A DNA stretch of 24,127 nucleotides. Origin: JAUWKC01 sp035529895. Its GTDB lineage: Bacteria; Planctomycetota; Phycisphaerae; Sedimentisphaerales; Anaerobacaceae. The stretch covers positions 1 to 24,127 of the forward strand of contig DATKVV010000088.1 of assembly GCA_035529895.1 (NCBI GenBank), read 5' to 3'. A model generated the notes under the pieces. The model saw nothing but the letters and a program-made list of their open reading frames with translations, ran no database searches and was not told where the DNA came from. Below are positions 1 through 6,929 of this stretch, in pieces. The position numbers and the translations under genes are program-made. Every line of letters begins with the position of its first letter. Positions within the stretch are counted from its first letter, which is position 1.

Positions 1-132
1 CGGACACATAGCTGGATGAACCGCTTTCGCCGCATATTGACGCGGTGGGAAAAGAAGCCTGAAAATTATTTGGCTCTGCTTCATCTTGTTTGTGCCATAA
101 TTACGTTTCGTTGTTCCGGGTTATTCGGATAG
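1..132 (+). pseudogene. IS5-family transposase, C-terminal fragment
   Basis: Reading from base 1 in frame 1 gives an open frame that ends at the TAG at 130-132. Its residues include HSWMNRFRRILTRWEKK and ENYLALLHLVCAI, then an FRCSGLFG end. From family knowledge this is the conserved tail of IS5-type DDE transposases, which end in a pattern like NRFRRLL-RWEKK-ENYLAxLHLAC-ITxR--GLxG. The start lies outside the window, so I cannot tell whether the upstream element is intact. The downstream gene joins directly onto this stop with no spacer, which suggests that insertion removed its 5' end. I could not identify a terminal inverted repeat or target duplication. Confidence 0.8.
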
Positions 133-161
133 GCTCTAAGTCTATCGGCCCCGGCTGCGCG

Positions 162-1061
162 ATGGCTGCGGATAGCCGCGGTAATCTCTTAACAGTAGGT
201 GTATTAGGTGAGCAAAGAAAAGAGCGAAGTCTGGCAGTCATTTCGATGGCAGACGAGACGGAACCCAATGTAGTAGCACGCAATCTGATAGACAGATTTA
301 CAGTAGGGAAACTCATACCATTTCAGGACAACACATTTGTTCTTGCAGGGGGTAGGAATGAGAACGGATTGTGTTGGAAAATCGACAATCAGGGAAACAT
401 AATACAACACGAACAATTGGATCTAGGTAGAGATGAGGCATTTACCGGCTTAGATTGGCTAAAATCTGATGATCCGTGTCTGGCTGTAGTTGGGTTATCC
501 TTTGGATCTGGAGATAATAACATTGTTGGAATGTCCGCCGACAACTTCATAGTACTATATGACGCCAATTGTAAAATCATCCGTGAAGATGATTTTATCG
601 GCTGGGAATCCGTCTCAGCTATTACCTTGACATCATTGAGGCCTAAGGTATGCCAGCTTGATAATGGTAATATTGTAGTCGTACATGGCAAAGAAAGCAC
701 GGATTCCAAAAGATGGTTGTGGGCACGATGTTATACACAAGGGCTTAAACTTCTCTGGGAAAAAGAAATATTTTGTGCTGACGATTCTCCTGATAAATTG
801 CCGTTTTACTTTGATCTGACATCGTGTGGTTCAAAGGGTTTTGTAGCCGGGATACTAACGCCGCTGGAGGGTTTGAAGTTTTATTTTTTCAATGAAGACG
901 GCAGCGAAATTGATTATACTGAATACAAAGGCATGGTTGGTAGTCCTGGCTTTAATCTCATGCGGATAAGAGGTCGAACAATCGCCGTATTTCAAGACTG
1001 CAGTGGCCCGGGAAAAATTCAAGAGATTACCATCAAGGCCAAAGTTATCGCTTTGGATTAG
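162..1061 (+). CDS. Beta-propeller-like hypothetical protein, probably 5'-truncated by the IS
   Basis: The open frame starts after a TGA at 60-62 and overlaps the transposase tail. The first 40 or so bases of any longer call are therefore transposon DNA read in the wrong frame. The first ATG after the junction is at 162 (MAADSRGNLLTVG) but has no clear Shine-Dalgarno. The protein shows repeated strand-rich units of the kind found in propeller proteins: AADSRGNLLTVG near the start, FVLAGGRNENGLCWKIDNQG in the middle and GFVAGILTPLEGLKFYFF late. There is no signal peptide, consistent with loss of the N-terminus. I do not recognise a specific family; SBBP or WD-like propellers are possible. Codon use is AT-richer than in the genes after 6500. 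It is likely a dead 3' remnant of a secreted or periplasmic propeller protein. Confidence 0.5.
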   Translation: MAADSRGNLLTVGVLGEQRKERSLAVISMADETEPNVVARNLIDRFTVGKLIPFQDNTFVLAGGRNENGLCWKIDNQGNIIQHEQLDLGRDEAFTGLDWLKSDDPCLAVVGLSFGSGDNNIVGMSADNFIVLYDANCKIIREDDFIGWESVSAITLTSLRPKVCQLDNGNIVVVHGKESTDSKRWLWARCYTQGLKLLWEKEIFCADDSPDKLPFYFDLTSCGSKGFVAGILTPLEGLKFYFFNEDGSEIDYTEYKGMVGSPGFNLMRIRGRTIAVFQDCSGPGKIQEITIKAKVIALD

Positions 1062-1077
1062 ATGTCGTGCGTAGGAC

Positions 1078-2543
1078 TTGACATCGACGGCCTCGGCCAC
1101 AATTACGCCCTCCTCGGCTGACATCCATTGGTCGATCGAGGGTGATCCTCTGGGCTGTAGCATTGATTCGGACACCGGCGTTATCACGGCGGGCACAACA
1201 GGAGGAACCGTCACAGTGATTGCTGCTGCTTGCGCCAACTCTTATGCAGAGGGCCAGATAACCATTGTGGCGGTAACAGCGATTGAGATAAACTACTCCG
1301 GAAGCAGTTGGGACGATGTTACTGACGAGACCATTGTCGTGCTTAAGGGGACGAAATATGATTTCAAAGCTATTAAGACTCCGGCAGGCGCCTCCTGGCC
1401 AAGCGACGCACCAGTCTGGTCGGGTGCCGCCAGCGGTACGGGAGAGACTATTAACGTGACGTTTGCCACAGTCGGGAGTCAGACGTTGACCGCCAAATGC
1501 TGCAGCGGAGGTACTGGGAAGCAGGTTACGATAAAAACGGTGGAGCCGGGGCCGGTGAAGAACATGACATCTACGGGGTATCTGACCCGGTTTGGAAGCG
1601 GGTAAGCAGTCCGGATAATCCGGCTTCGTACACGATGGATAAGAAGGTAAAGGCCGAGGCGAAATTTTGGGCGTCAGACAACCTGACCTATTCTACAGCC
1701 GTTGATGTGGACGTCGAAGGCAGCGGCTCGTTTACATTTGGGGAAGATACTGCTGTGACATTCAGTTCGTGGCCGTCAGGGACAACGAGCCACGTTTCGG
1801 AGAGCGGTCTGACCAATTCGGTGGGGTCAACGATGCTCACTTTGACCTGGAAGTACAAGGTAGACTCACCATTTGGTACGGGCAGCTGGGTCGCAATGGC
1901 AAATACCAGCGGAGCCCACAAGATATTCCGGGTGTATGGTGGGCCTGAGTGCACGTCAAGCGAATACACAACGGACCATCTTGAAAAAGCTACGGAATAT
2001 GCGGATGGTGGGGGCCCCGGTGATAGTAGTGTTTGTACTACCCTTCAGAGTTACCTTCACAACCACCAGAACTTCGTAGCAGATACTGGACCCAATGGTG
2101 AAAACGGTGCTTGGAACATTATTGAGCCCGGCGGCCCAAGTAATCAAGGTGACTGTTCGGCTCATGCCAATCTTATGAAGCTCTGCTTGGAAGTATTAGG
2201 TATAGATGCGTCGTACGCCTTTGTAGCAGATGCTTTCAATCAACCGTCGGAATATATGCCAATGTGTTATAAGTATTACTGTGTAACACACGACAGAGAG
2301 GAAGCAAAATGGTTTCGGGAACAATCGGGTGGAGCAGTATGGCCCTTTGAAGGGGTGTGCAAAGTCGGAAATACATGCTATGATGTTGCATGGTCGACAA
2401 CAACTGGAACCTATGAATACTGCAAAACTGTGGGAAATGGAATTGTCTATGAATGGGTTTATATGTATCCAGACGATCCAGAGGACCCGACGGAATGGCA
2501 TTCGTGCGATGACCAAGGAGGAACACATACAATCATCCCGTGA
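1078..2543 (+). pseudogene. Secreted Ig-like/transglutaminase-like protein, frameshifted and 5'-truncated
   Basis: Two overlapping open frames (1078-1605 and 1497-2543) form one protein split by a frameshift around 1530-1600. The change corresponds to a 1-base loss or a 2-base gain. The first frame holds a Big_2-like Ig domain (HWSIEGDPLGCSIDSDTGVI, then TVTVIAA) and a second Ig/PKD-like unit. The second frame continues from about VSSPDNPASYTMDKK through a beta-rich middle to a Cys-rich domain with QGDCSAHANLMKLCLEVLG. The latter resembles the nucleophile helix of transglutaminase-like proteases (GDC, then LLRALGI). I find no convincing catalytic His: the region WPFEGVCKVGNTCYDVAWS is where it would be expected. 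There is no signal peptide or RBS at the front, and a TAG at 1072 closes the frame, so the N-terminus is also missing. The domain recurs at 4508-4894. Confidence 0.6.
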
Positions 2544-2595
2544 CCCCCATAATATGAATTAGAGGTGAGACTCAATTAGACAAAAGGAGATAGCT

Positions 2596-3312
2596 ATGAA
2601 CCCCAAGAGATTTCTTACCATATGTATTAGTATTGTCCTATGCGGCGTCGCTCTTTGTAATGGGCAGGTAAGGCATAACAGCGACCTGAGCAAGCCTTTT
2701 GTGAGCGATGGTCAAAGAGTGCCACCGGTAATTAGGAATGGATTGGCTTGGCCTTCGTCAGAAGAAATAGTTAGCAAAAGGTACCCGTGTGATCCGAACG
2801 TAGAAAACAAGGTACGAACTATTATATCAAAATGTATCACACCCTCTTTATATGACCCTAATGATCCAAACAATGGTTTGCCGGAAGTGATAAGACTGGT
2901 AGATTGGCCGGACCCCAACAAATCAAGCACAATTTCGTTCTTTGAAAGGAAAGGATACATATTCCATGTACGCGATACCGCAACATATACGTATATCACT
3001 TTCAAGCGAGAGGACGGTAATGATATTTGGGATATGGCCAAAGACCACACAAAGTTCTTATCGGAAACCGTTGATAGATTTTTTCGGAGGGAGAATGTGG
3101 GGCCTCGTATAGACACAAAAACGCAGTATGCTCCAAACGAAGAGGGAACTGAAGATTTCAATTACTTCTACTTCCCGGCAGATAAGAAAGATTTTTCGGC
3201 TGCTTCTACGTGGACCAATGGGAAAATCATAGCCTTGTGTCTCGATAAGTCTTTTGCGTGGGTATATCGTACGAAAATCCGTGGCGAACCCGAACCTCGC
3301 GACAGAAAATGA
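2596..3312 (+). CDS. Small secreted protein, WP-motif family, copy 1
   Basis: This is a 238-aa protein with a good start: AAAGGAG is about 9 bases before the ATG at 2596. Residues 1-24 look like a Sec signal peptide (basic start, hydrophobic core, ending near ALCNGQ). I recognise no known family. The mature protein has LAWPSSEEIVSKRY early. It then has a strand-rich core (RKGYIFHVRDTATYTYITFK) followed by an acidic helical stretch (DMAKDHTKFLSETVDRFF). The same layout recurs in the next gene and in the gene at 4952-5788, so the three are probably diverged paralogues. It lies 52 bp after the transglutaminase-like pseudogene. Its stop overlaps the start of the next gene (ATGA), suggesting cotranslation. 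Export is inferred; the function is unknown, possibly as partner or inhibitor of the neighbouring cysteine-domain protein. Confidence 0.75.
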   Translation: MNPKRFLTICISIVLCGVALCNGQVRHNSDLSKPFVSDGQRVPPVIRNGLAWPSSEEIVSKRYPCDPNVENKVRTIISKCITPSLYDPNDPNNGLPEVIRLVDWPDPNKSSTISFFERKGYIFHVRDTATYTYITFKREDGNDIWDMAKDHTKFLSETVDRFFRRENVGPRIDTKTQYAPNEEGTEDFNYFYFPADKKDFSAASTWTNGKIIALCLDKSFAWVYRTKIRGEPEPRDRK

Positions 3313-4040
3313 AAACTGTTACTCAAAATTGCATTAGTGTATCATTTATGCCCTTGGTAGCTGCAATTGCAGTTGCATTTTCTTCGCAGCAAACCTTTGC
3401 CGACCCAAATGATGCTTGCTTGGTTGAACTGGGGCAAGAAGCAAAAAAGGTTGTTTATCTGGCTGAGTCTGTCTATTGGCCTGCCTTTGACTACAACGAT
3501 GTTACCGCCCATATTTCTCAACCTAATTCAACTAGACAGGATGATTTTATTAAGCTTGTTGACCAGGTGATTGACGTTAATTATCTGCCGGAAAACTTGG
3601 TTGAGGAAACTCGTTTTCTCAAAGGGTGGCGAGGCGAAGCTAATCAAAACTTTGTGGTGCAATATGAAAAACAACCGTACTTAATTAGAATCAGAAATCA
3701 AACAGTTACAGTTGTCGCCAGCCGAAAGTGGACTTCACATTGGATTACTATAGCTATACAGCGAAAAGATAAAACCACATGTGTAAACAAAACCAATCTC
3801 AATGCTGTGTTCGACTTTACTGACCAATTTCTTGGTAAAAAAATAAATAGCAAAGCACAGAATTATTCGAATGTGACGAACATGGATAGGCCCATTTTCA
3901 AACAAATAGACGAAAATTATTTTCTCTCATATGCGGTTCAGGCCTCCAAACCAGATATCGACTATGTTAGTATTTGGACAGACGGTCATACTGTGATGAT
4001 TAACCTGAACGAACGAAGAAAAGAGGTAATAAAAGAATAG
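3309..4040 (+). CDS. Small secreted protein, WP-motif family, copy 2
   Basis: I chose the ATG at 3309, which overlaps the previous stop (ATGA). A longer frame starting at 3258 would run inside the previous gene, and only the 3309 start places a signal peptide (MKTVTQNCISV then a hydrophobic core ending QTFADPN) at the N-terminus. The protein is about 243 aa. It contains ESVYWPAFDYNDV, an early W-P motif like LAWPSSEE in the preceding protein. The core has VVQYEKQPYLIRIRNQTVTVV, parallel to the YIFHVRDTATYTYI strand pair of its neighbour. Late residues (DYVSIWTDGHTVMINL) match the position of ASTWTNGKIIALCL in copy 1. Family unknown. The stop is only 4 bases before the left end of the RAYT element, so the original downstream neighbour was lost or displaced there. 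Confidence 0.75.
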   Translation: MKTVTQNCISVSFMPLVAAIAVAFSSQQTFADPNDACLVELGQEAKKVVYLAESVYWPAFDYNDVTAHISQPNSTRQDDFIKLVDQVIDVNYLPENLVEETRFLKGWRGEANQNFVVQYEKQPYLIRIRNQTVTVVASRKWTSHWITIAIQRKDKTTCVNKTNLNAVFDFTDQFLGKKINSKAQNYSNVTNMDRPIFKQIDENYFLSYAVQASKPDIDYVSIWTDGHTVMINLNERRKEVIKE

Positions 4041-4044
4041 AAGG

Positions 4045-4507
4045 AAATCTGGGGACAGCACACTAATTTTTTTATAGGGTGTTGAATTTGTTGTAGTATT
4101 TCGTAATGGCAAGACTTGCGCGAGTAGTAGTTCCGCGATATCCGCATCACATTACGCAGCGTGGTAATCGTCGCCAAGAAACTTTTTTCTGTGACGAAGA
4201 TTATGAGGCATATATTGCTCTTATCGAGTAGCACGGCTGCCTATCTTTCCGGTAAGGATGATCCGTTGGTAAAGACTTGCGGTCTGCACAGGATGGCAGA
4301 TGACCGGCCGCGGTTTTTTTGAGAGGCTGTGGATTCTGCATAGGCCGAAAAACTACATAGCCACGAGAGAACCGGCAGGCCTCTTGGCAGCGATAATTTT
4401 GTGGCGAAATTGGAAAGGATTTCGGATAGAATGTTGCTTCCTAAAAAAGCAGGACGCAAACCTAAGAAAAAGGTATGAAAGGAAATAAGTATGGTGTCCC
4501 CAGATTT
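4045..4507 (+). mobile_element. RAYT/IS200-like element with AAATCTGGGGACA inverted ends, internally deleted
   Basis: The left end (from 4045) and the reverse complement of the right end (to 4507) both begin AAATCTGGGGACA. They agree at about 20 of the first 23 bases. Inside is a broken REP-associated tyrosine transposase (separate entry). The element is about 463 bp, too short for a full RAYT gene, so it has lost its middle. Ends of this GGGGACA type around RAYT genes are familiar from many bacterial genomes (general knowledge, not searched here). I see no target duplication, as expected for Y1 transposases. The right end joins directly into the coding frame of a transglutaminase-like gene. 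Confidence 0.8.
4106..4478 (+). pseudogene. REP-associated tyrosine transposase (RAYT, Y1_Tnp/IS200-like), deleted
   Basis: An ATG at 4106 opens 41 codons starting MARLARVVVPRYPHHITQRG and ending in IALIE before a TAG at 4229. This is the canonical N-terminus of RAYT proteins, including the first HHxxxRG region. A different frame then gives SSTAAYLSGKDDPLVKTC (from about 4224). A third gives GRPLGSDNFVAKLERISDRM to a TGA at 4476-4478, which is the usual RAYT C-terminus. The central region with the HUH motif and catalytic Tyr is absent, so the enzyme is dead. A full RAYT is roughly 200-320 aa; about 41 plus 80 codons remain in three frames. The overlapping open frame at 4300-4488 is a shadow of this tail. 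Confidence 0.85.
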
Positions 4508-4894
4508 ACGGACCCCAACAAAGGCATGTGCTGCTGCCGGGCCGAAGGTCTCAACTGTGTCCTTCAGGTGCTCGGCATTGGGCCGTATACGCATGATTTT
4601 GTGAATGAGTTGGCCGAACCTAACCCAAATGGACTCCGACCGCCCGACCAGTATTGCACCACCTGCAACGCAACATGTTACAGATTGTACTGGGACGGGT
4701 TCTGGAACAACTGGGAAGGCGTAGTAAAAGCTGGGGGTACTGGGTCAACCTGCTACGCTCCTGCCAACGGGTCTATTAGTATAGACGAGGGCACATATAG
4801 TGATATTCAGAGCCATATAGCAAGTGATTGTGGCTACTATTGGGAATGGGGGCCCAGTCTTGGTGATATTTGTACGCATTTGCCTCCGCCCTAA
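4508..4894 (+). pseudogene. Transglutaminase-like Cys domain, 5' part lost to RAYT insertion
   Basis: The open frame that runs out of the RAYT right end encodes TDPNKGMCCCRAEGLNCVLQ and continues for about 110 more residues to TAA at 4892-4894. It aligns by eye with the C-terminal domain of the protein at 1078-2543. GMCCCRAEGLNCVLQVLG matches GDCSAHANLMKLCLEVLG over 18 positions with the nucleophile-position Cys kept. NWEGVVKAGG...TCYAPANG matches PFEGVCKVGNTCYDVAWS, and CGYYWEWG matches GIVYEWVY. The apparent start at 4475 lies inside the transposon and is not native. No His is evident at the expected place (NNWEG). It is a truncated paralogue, followed 57 bp later by a secreted WP-motif protein, as in the first module. 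Confidence 0.65.
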
Positions 4895-4951
4895 GTGAGA
4901 TGCCTAATGAAGTTATGCTTACCAATTTTCCATAAAATAAGGAGACCCATT

Positions 4952-5788
4952 ATGAGCACTAGAAATAGACTCCGGTTGGTTAGTATTCTTACCATTATTA
5001 ACACATGGCCTTTCTGTGCGTTGGGACAAGGTGAAGAAGGCATAAAATGGAACGAAAACGCTCTCAGTAGTATCTTGACGAAAGACGGCCTACGACAACT
5101 TGACAAAGGTGCATTTCCATATTGGAAGGTCAAACAGATGACTTGGCCCTCGGTTGCCGAATTAACTTCGTGGAGCGTGACAGTTGACGAAGGATTGAAG
5201 GCCGAGTGCCTGAGCTGGGTACAAAAGTTACTTTCCAAGGACCAAGTGCCTGCAGACATTGGGCAACATTTGGTGGCGATGGAGAAATGGGGCCTGATTA
5301 CACGCGAGTCGGCGCAAAAACGGTTGTGCGATGTATTCATTGTGAGATTTCGGAAAGGTTCCTATGTGATTCACATACAAGAGAGTTCATACAACGTTAT
5401 TTTGACGGTTGCCGATGGGCGTTTGGAGAAAGAACCGAGAGATGGGCATCGGGACCTAGTAGTGGAGACGGCTCTGCGAATATTGAACGATGCCTTGAAA
5501 CCGGACCCTAATTCCGCAGACCTACATGTGTTCACTGTGAGAGGTGAGGGCCAGAAGATAAGTAGGGTTTCGTGGCAGATTGAATCAGTTGTGACGACTG
5601 GCAAAGACGGAAAAAAGCGTGTTGACTTAAAGAAGGCAGGGGAAATCGGGACAACCTCTGTCGAAGGAGAGACTGATGGCAGATTCGTAAAATTTGAAAT
5701 AGTAAAGTGTCCCGGAGCGGTCAAATCAGGTTTTGACCCTTATGTGGAGAGGTTCAAACCCAAAACCAATGACGAGCCGAGTAAATAG
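4952..5788 (+). CDS. Small secreted protein, WP-motif family, copy 3
   Basis: The start is the ATG at 4952, preceded by TAAGGAG with 7 bases of spacing. A longer frame from 4895 adds 19 residues and has no RBS. The protein is 278 aa with a signal peptide (MSTRNRLRLVSILTIINTW, then PFCALGQGEEG). Its QMTWPSVAELTSW aligns with LAWPSSEEIVSKRY of copy 1. The downstream core (VRFRKGSYVIHIQESSYNV) matches the YIFHVRDTATYTYI strands, and an acidic helix follows (DLVVETALRILNDALK). It carries an extra C-terminal part of about 70 residues with basic and acidic stretches (TGKDGKKRVDLKKAG). Known family: none recognised. It follows a transglutaminase-like remnant, the same gene order as at 1078-4040. Confidence 0.8.
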   Translation: MSTRNRLRLVSILTIINTWPFCALGQGEEGIKWNENALSSILTKDGLRQLDKGAFPYWKVKQMTWPSVAELTSWSVTVDEGLKAECLSWVQKLLSKDQVPADIGQHLVAMEKWGLITRESAQKRLCDVFIVRFRKGSYVIHIQESSYNVILTVADGRLEKEPRDGHRDLVVETALRILNDALKPDPNSADLHVFTVRGEGQKISRVSWQIESVVTTGKDGKKRVDLKKAGEIGTTSVEGETDGRFVKFEIVKCPGAVKSGFDPYVERFKPKTNDEPSK

Positions 5789-5894
5789 CGCCTGCGCCCG
5801 GAGTTGAGAATTGAGAGCAGGTATGGGTCCACATTCCAGCCAGTCCGTGGCCCGACGCCTGGATCGGAGAGGTCCACCTTGCTGCTTTTGAGGT

Positions 5895-5969
5895 AAATCT
5901 GGGGACAGCATACTAATTGTTTGGCGGGCGTTGAATTTGTTGTAGTATTTCGCTATGGCAAGACCTGCT
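5895..5969 (+). mobile_element. Second RAYT-element left end, truncated
   Basis: About 75 bases match the left end of the element at 4045. They begin AAATCTGGGGACAGCA, share the block GTTGAATTTGTTGTAGTATT, and end after an ATG that reads MARPA. Only about a dozen bases differ, plus one 1-base length change. After 5969 the match stops abruptly, and no right end is seen within the next 500 bases. It is therefore a one-ended, non-mobile relic. Its start codon context (ATGGCAAGACCTGC) is closer to typical RAYT genes than the first copy is. Confidence 0.75.
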
Positions 5970-6469
5970 ACGCACCGGCCCGGGGCGTGGCTAAGCGGGA
6001 AGGCATAGAACTTTTCAAGGAATAGCCCTGCTTCTTTGCATCGCTGTTATGCTGCCAAAAAGAAACGCTGGCCCCTCCGCCGTCGTTCACCAGGCTCAGA
6101 TATTGGTGCGAAGGCGGTATGGAAGACTATCTGAGCCTTGTAAAGTTCCACTATAAGAATATGGATGACGTTCAAGGTCTGGTCCAAAAGACCAGCATGG
6201 GCCCAAGGCCGGATTCGCCCGGGGAATGGAAAGGGCCGGGCCGGTCTTGCTCGCCCTCGTGTATTGCAACCGGATGGTCTTGACAAAAGCAAATCTGCCG
6301 CGTTGGGCAGGCTTTTGGTGCGCTTTTAGACTATGAAAGAGTCTTTTTCAAGAATTCTTAAAAAATATTTTTTTTACTTTGTCTTTTCTAAGCCTTTGTC
6401 AGGAAAGAAGTTAAAAGAGAGCTTCGCAGGCCGACCGCGCAAAGTGTAGAAAAACCTGCATTTTTCGGG
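5970..6469. other. Non-coding or decayed stretch between RAYT relic and blaI promoter
   Basis: I find no supported gene here. A short open frame continuing the RAYT junction (YAPARGVAKREGIELFKE) stops near 6026. Another frame (about 6120-6282, including LVKFHYKNMDDVQGLVQKTS) is open but unrecognised and has no RBS. A hairpin with a 6-bp stem (CTGGTC/GACCAG) and CAAAA loop is at 6179-6195. The last 150 bases are strongly AT-rich, with long T/A runs at 6355-6390 ahead of the promoter. It probably holds remains of inserted or decayed genes. Confidence 0.4.
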
Positions 6470-6498
6470 TTGACACCCGCCGGCAACTGTAGTATTTT
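6470..6498 (+). promoter_or_regulatory. Sigma70-like promoter of blaI-M56
   Basis: TTGACA at 6470-6475, a 17-base spacer, then TATTTT at 6493-6498. This is a consensus -35 with a moderate -10. The blaI start codon is at 6534, giving a leader of about 30 bases. Confidence 0.7.
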
Positions 6499-6503
6499 CT
6501 ACA
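6488..6503. promoter_or_regulatory. Probable BlaI operator over the -10 box
   Basis: A perfect inverted repeat, TGTAG-TATTTT-CTACA, is centred exactly on the -10 hexamer. BlaI/MecI repressors bind dyads built from TACA/TGTA half-sites. The half-sites here are the same words but in outward order with 8 bases between TGTA and TACA, so it is not the textbook TACAnnTGTA box. The position and symmetry suggest autorepression by the adjacent blaI product. Confidence 0.6.
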
Positions 6504-6533
6504 TATCAGTAAATGCTCTTGGAGATAGCGTCC

Positions 6534-6929
6534 ATGTCATCATTCACGACCGGCGAATTGGAGGTAATGAAAATCCTTTGGGAGCACCGCGAGCTCAAAC
6601 CTTCGCAAATCCAGGCCAAATATTCGCGCCGCATCAAAAACGCCGCATTGCGTTTTCAACTGAAGATACTTCTCGAAAAAGGGCACGTCGCCCGCCGCAG
6701 AATCGGCAGAGCCTATTACTACAAAGCGCTCACAGCCCGACAGGGCGCCTTCAAAAGAATGGCGCGGCGAATGGCCCGCGTTTACTGTCAGGGCTCTGCG
6801 GCAGGACTCATCGCCGAACTGATTAAAACTGAAAAGCTCACGCCCGACGAGATTCAGCAATTGCGGCAGTTGGCCGAGGCCAAATCATCAGAAAAGACCC
6901 TTAAAAAGAAAGGGGGCAAGAAAACATGA
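6534..6929 (+). CDS. blaI: BlaI/MecI-family transcriptional repressor
   Basis: The protein has 131 aa from ATG 6534, preceded by GGAGA at 6521-6525 with 8 bases of spacing. The ATG at 6513 would add 7 residues but lacks an RBS. The sequence opens MSSFTTGELEVMKILWEH, the classic start of the BlaI winged-helix domain. It continues through SQIQAKYSRRIKNAALRFQL as the recognition region and HVARRRIGRAYYYKAL as the wing. The C-terminal helices (GLIAELIKTEKLTPDEIQQL) are the usual dimerisation part, followed by a Lys-rich tail. The family represses its own operon until the partner membrane peptidase signals cleavage. The stop overlaps the ATG of the M56 gene (ATGA), as is typical of these pairs. 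Relative to well-known BlaI, the repressor's middle is more Arg/Lys rich. Confidence 0.9.
   Translation: MSSFTTGELEVMKILWEHRELKPSQIQAKYSRRIKNAALRFQLKILLEKGHVARRRIGRAYYYKALTARQGAFKRMARRMARVYCQGSAAGLIAELIKTEKLTPDEIQQLRQLAEAKSSEKTLKKKGGKKT

Noticed and set aside
4300..4488. 62-aa open frame MTGRGFFERLWILHRPKN
   Set aside because: It is an out-of-frame reading of the RAYT C-terminal tail.
6328..6348. Possible terminator AGACT-ATGAAAG-AGTCT-TTTT
   Set aside because: The stem is only 5 bp and A/T-rich, and there is no gene upstream that needs it.
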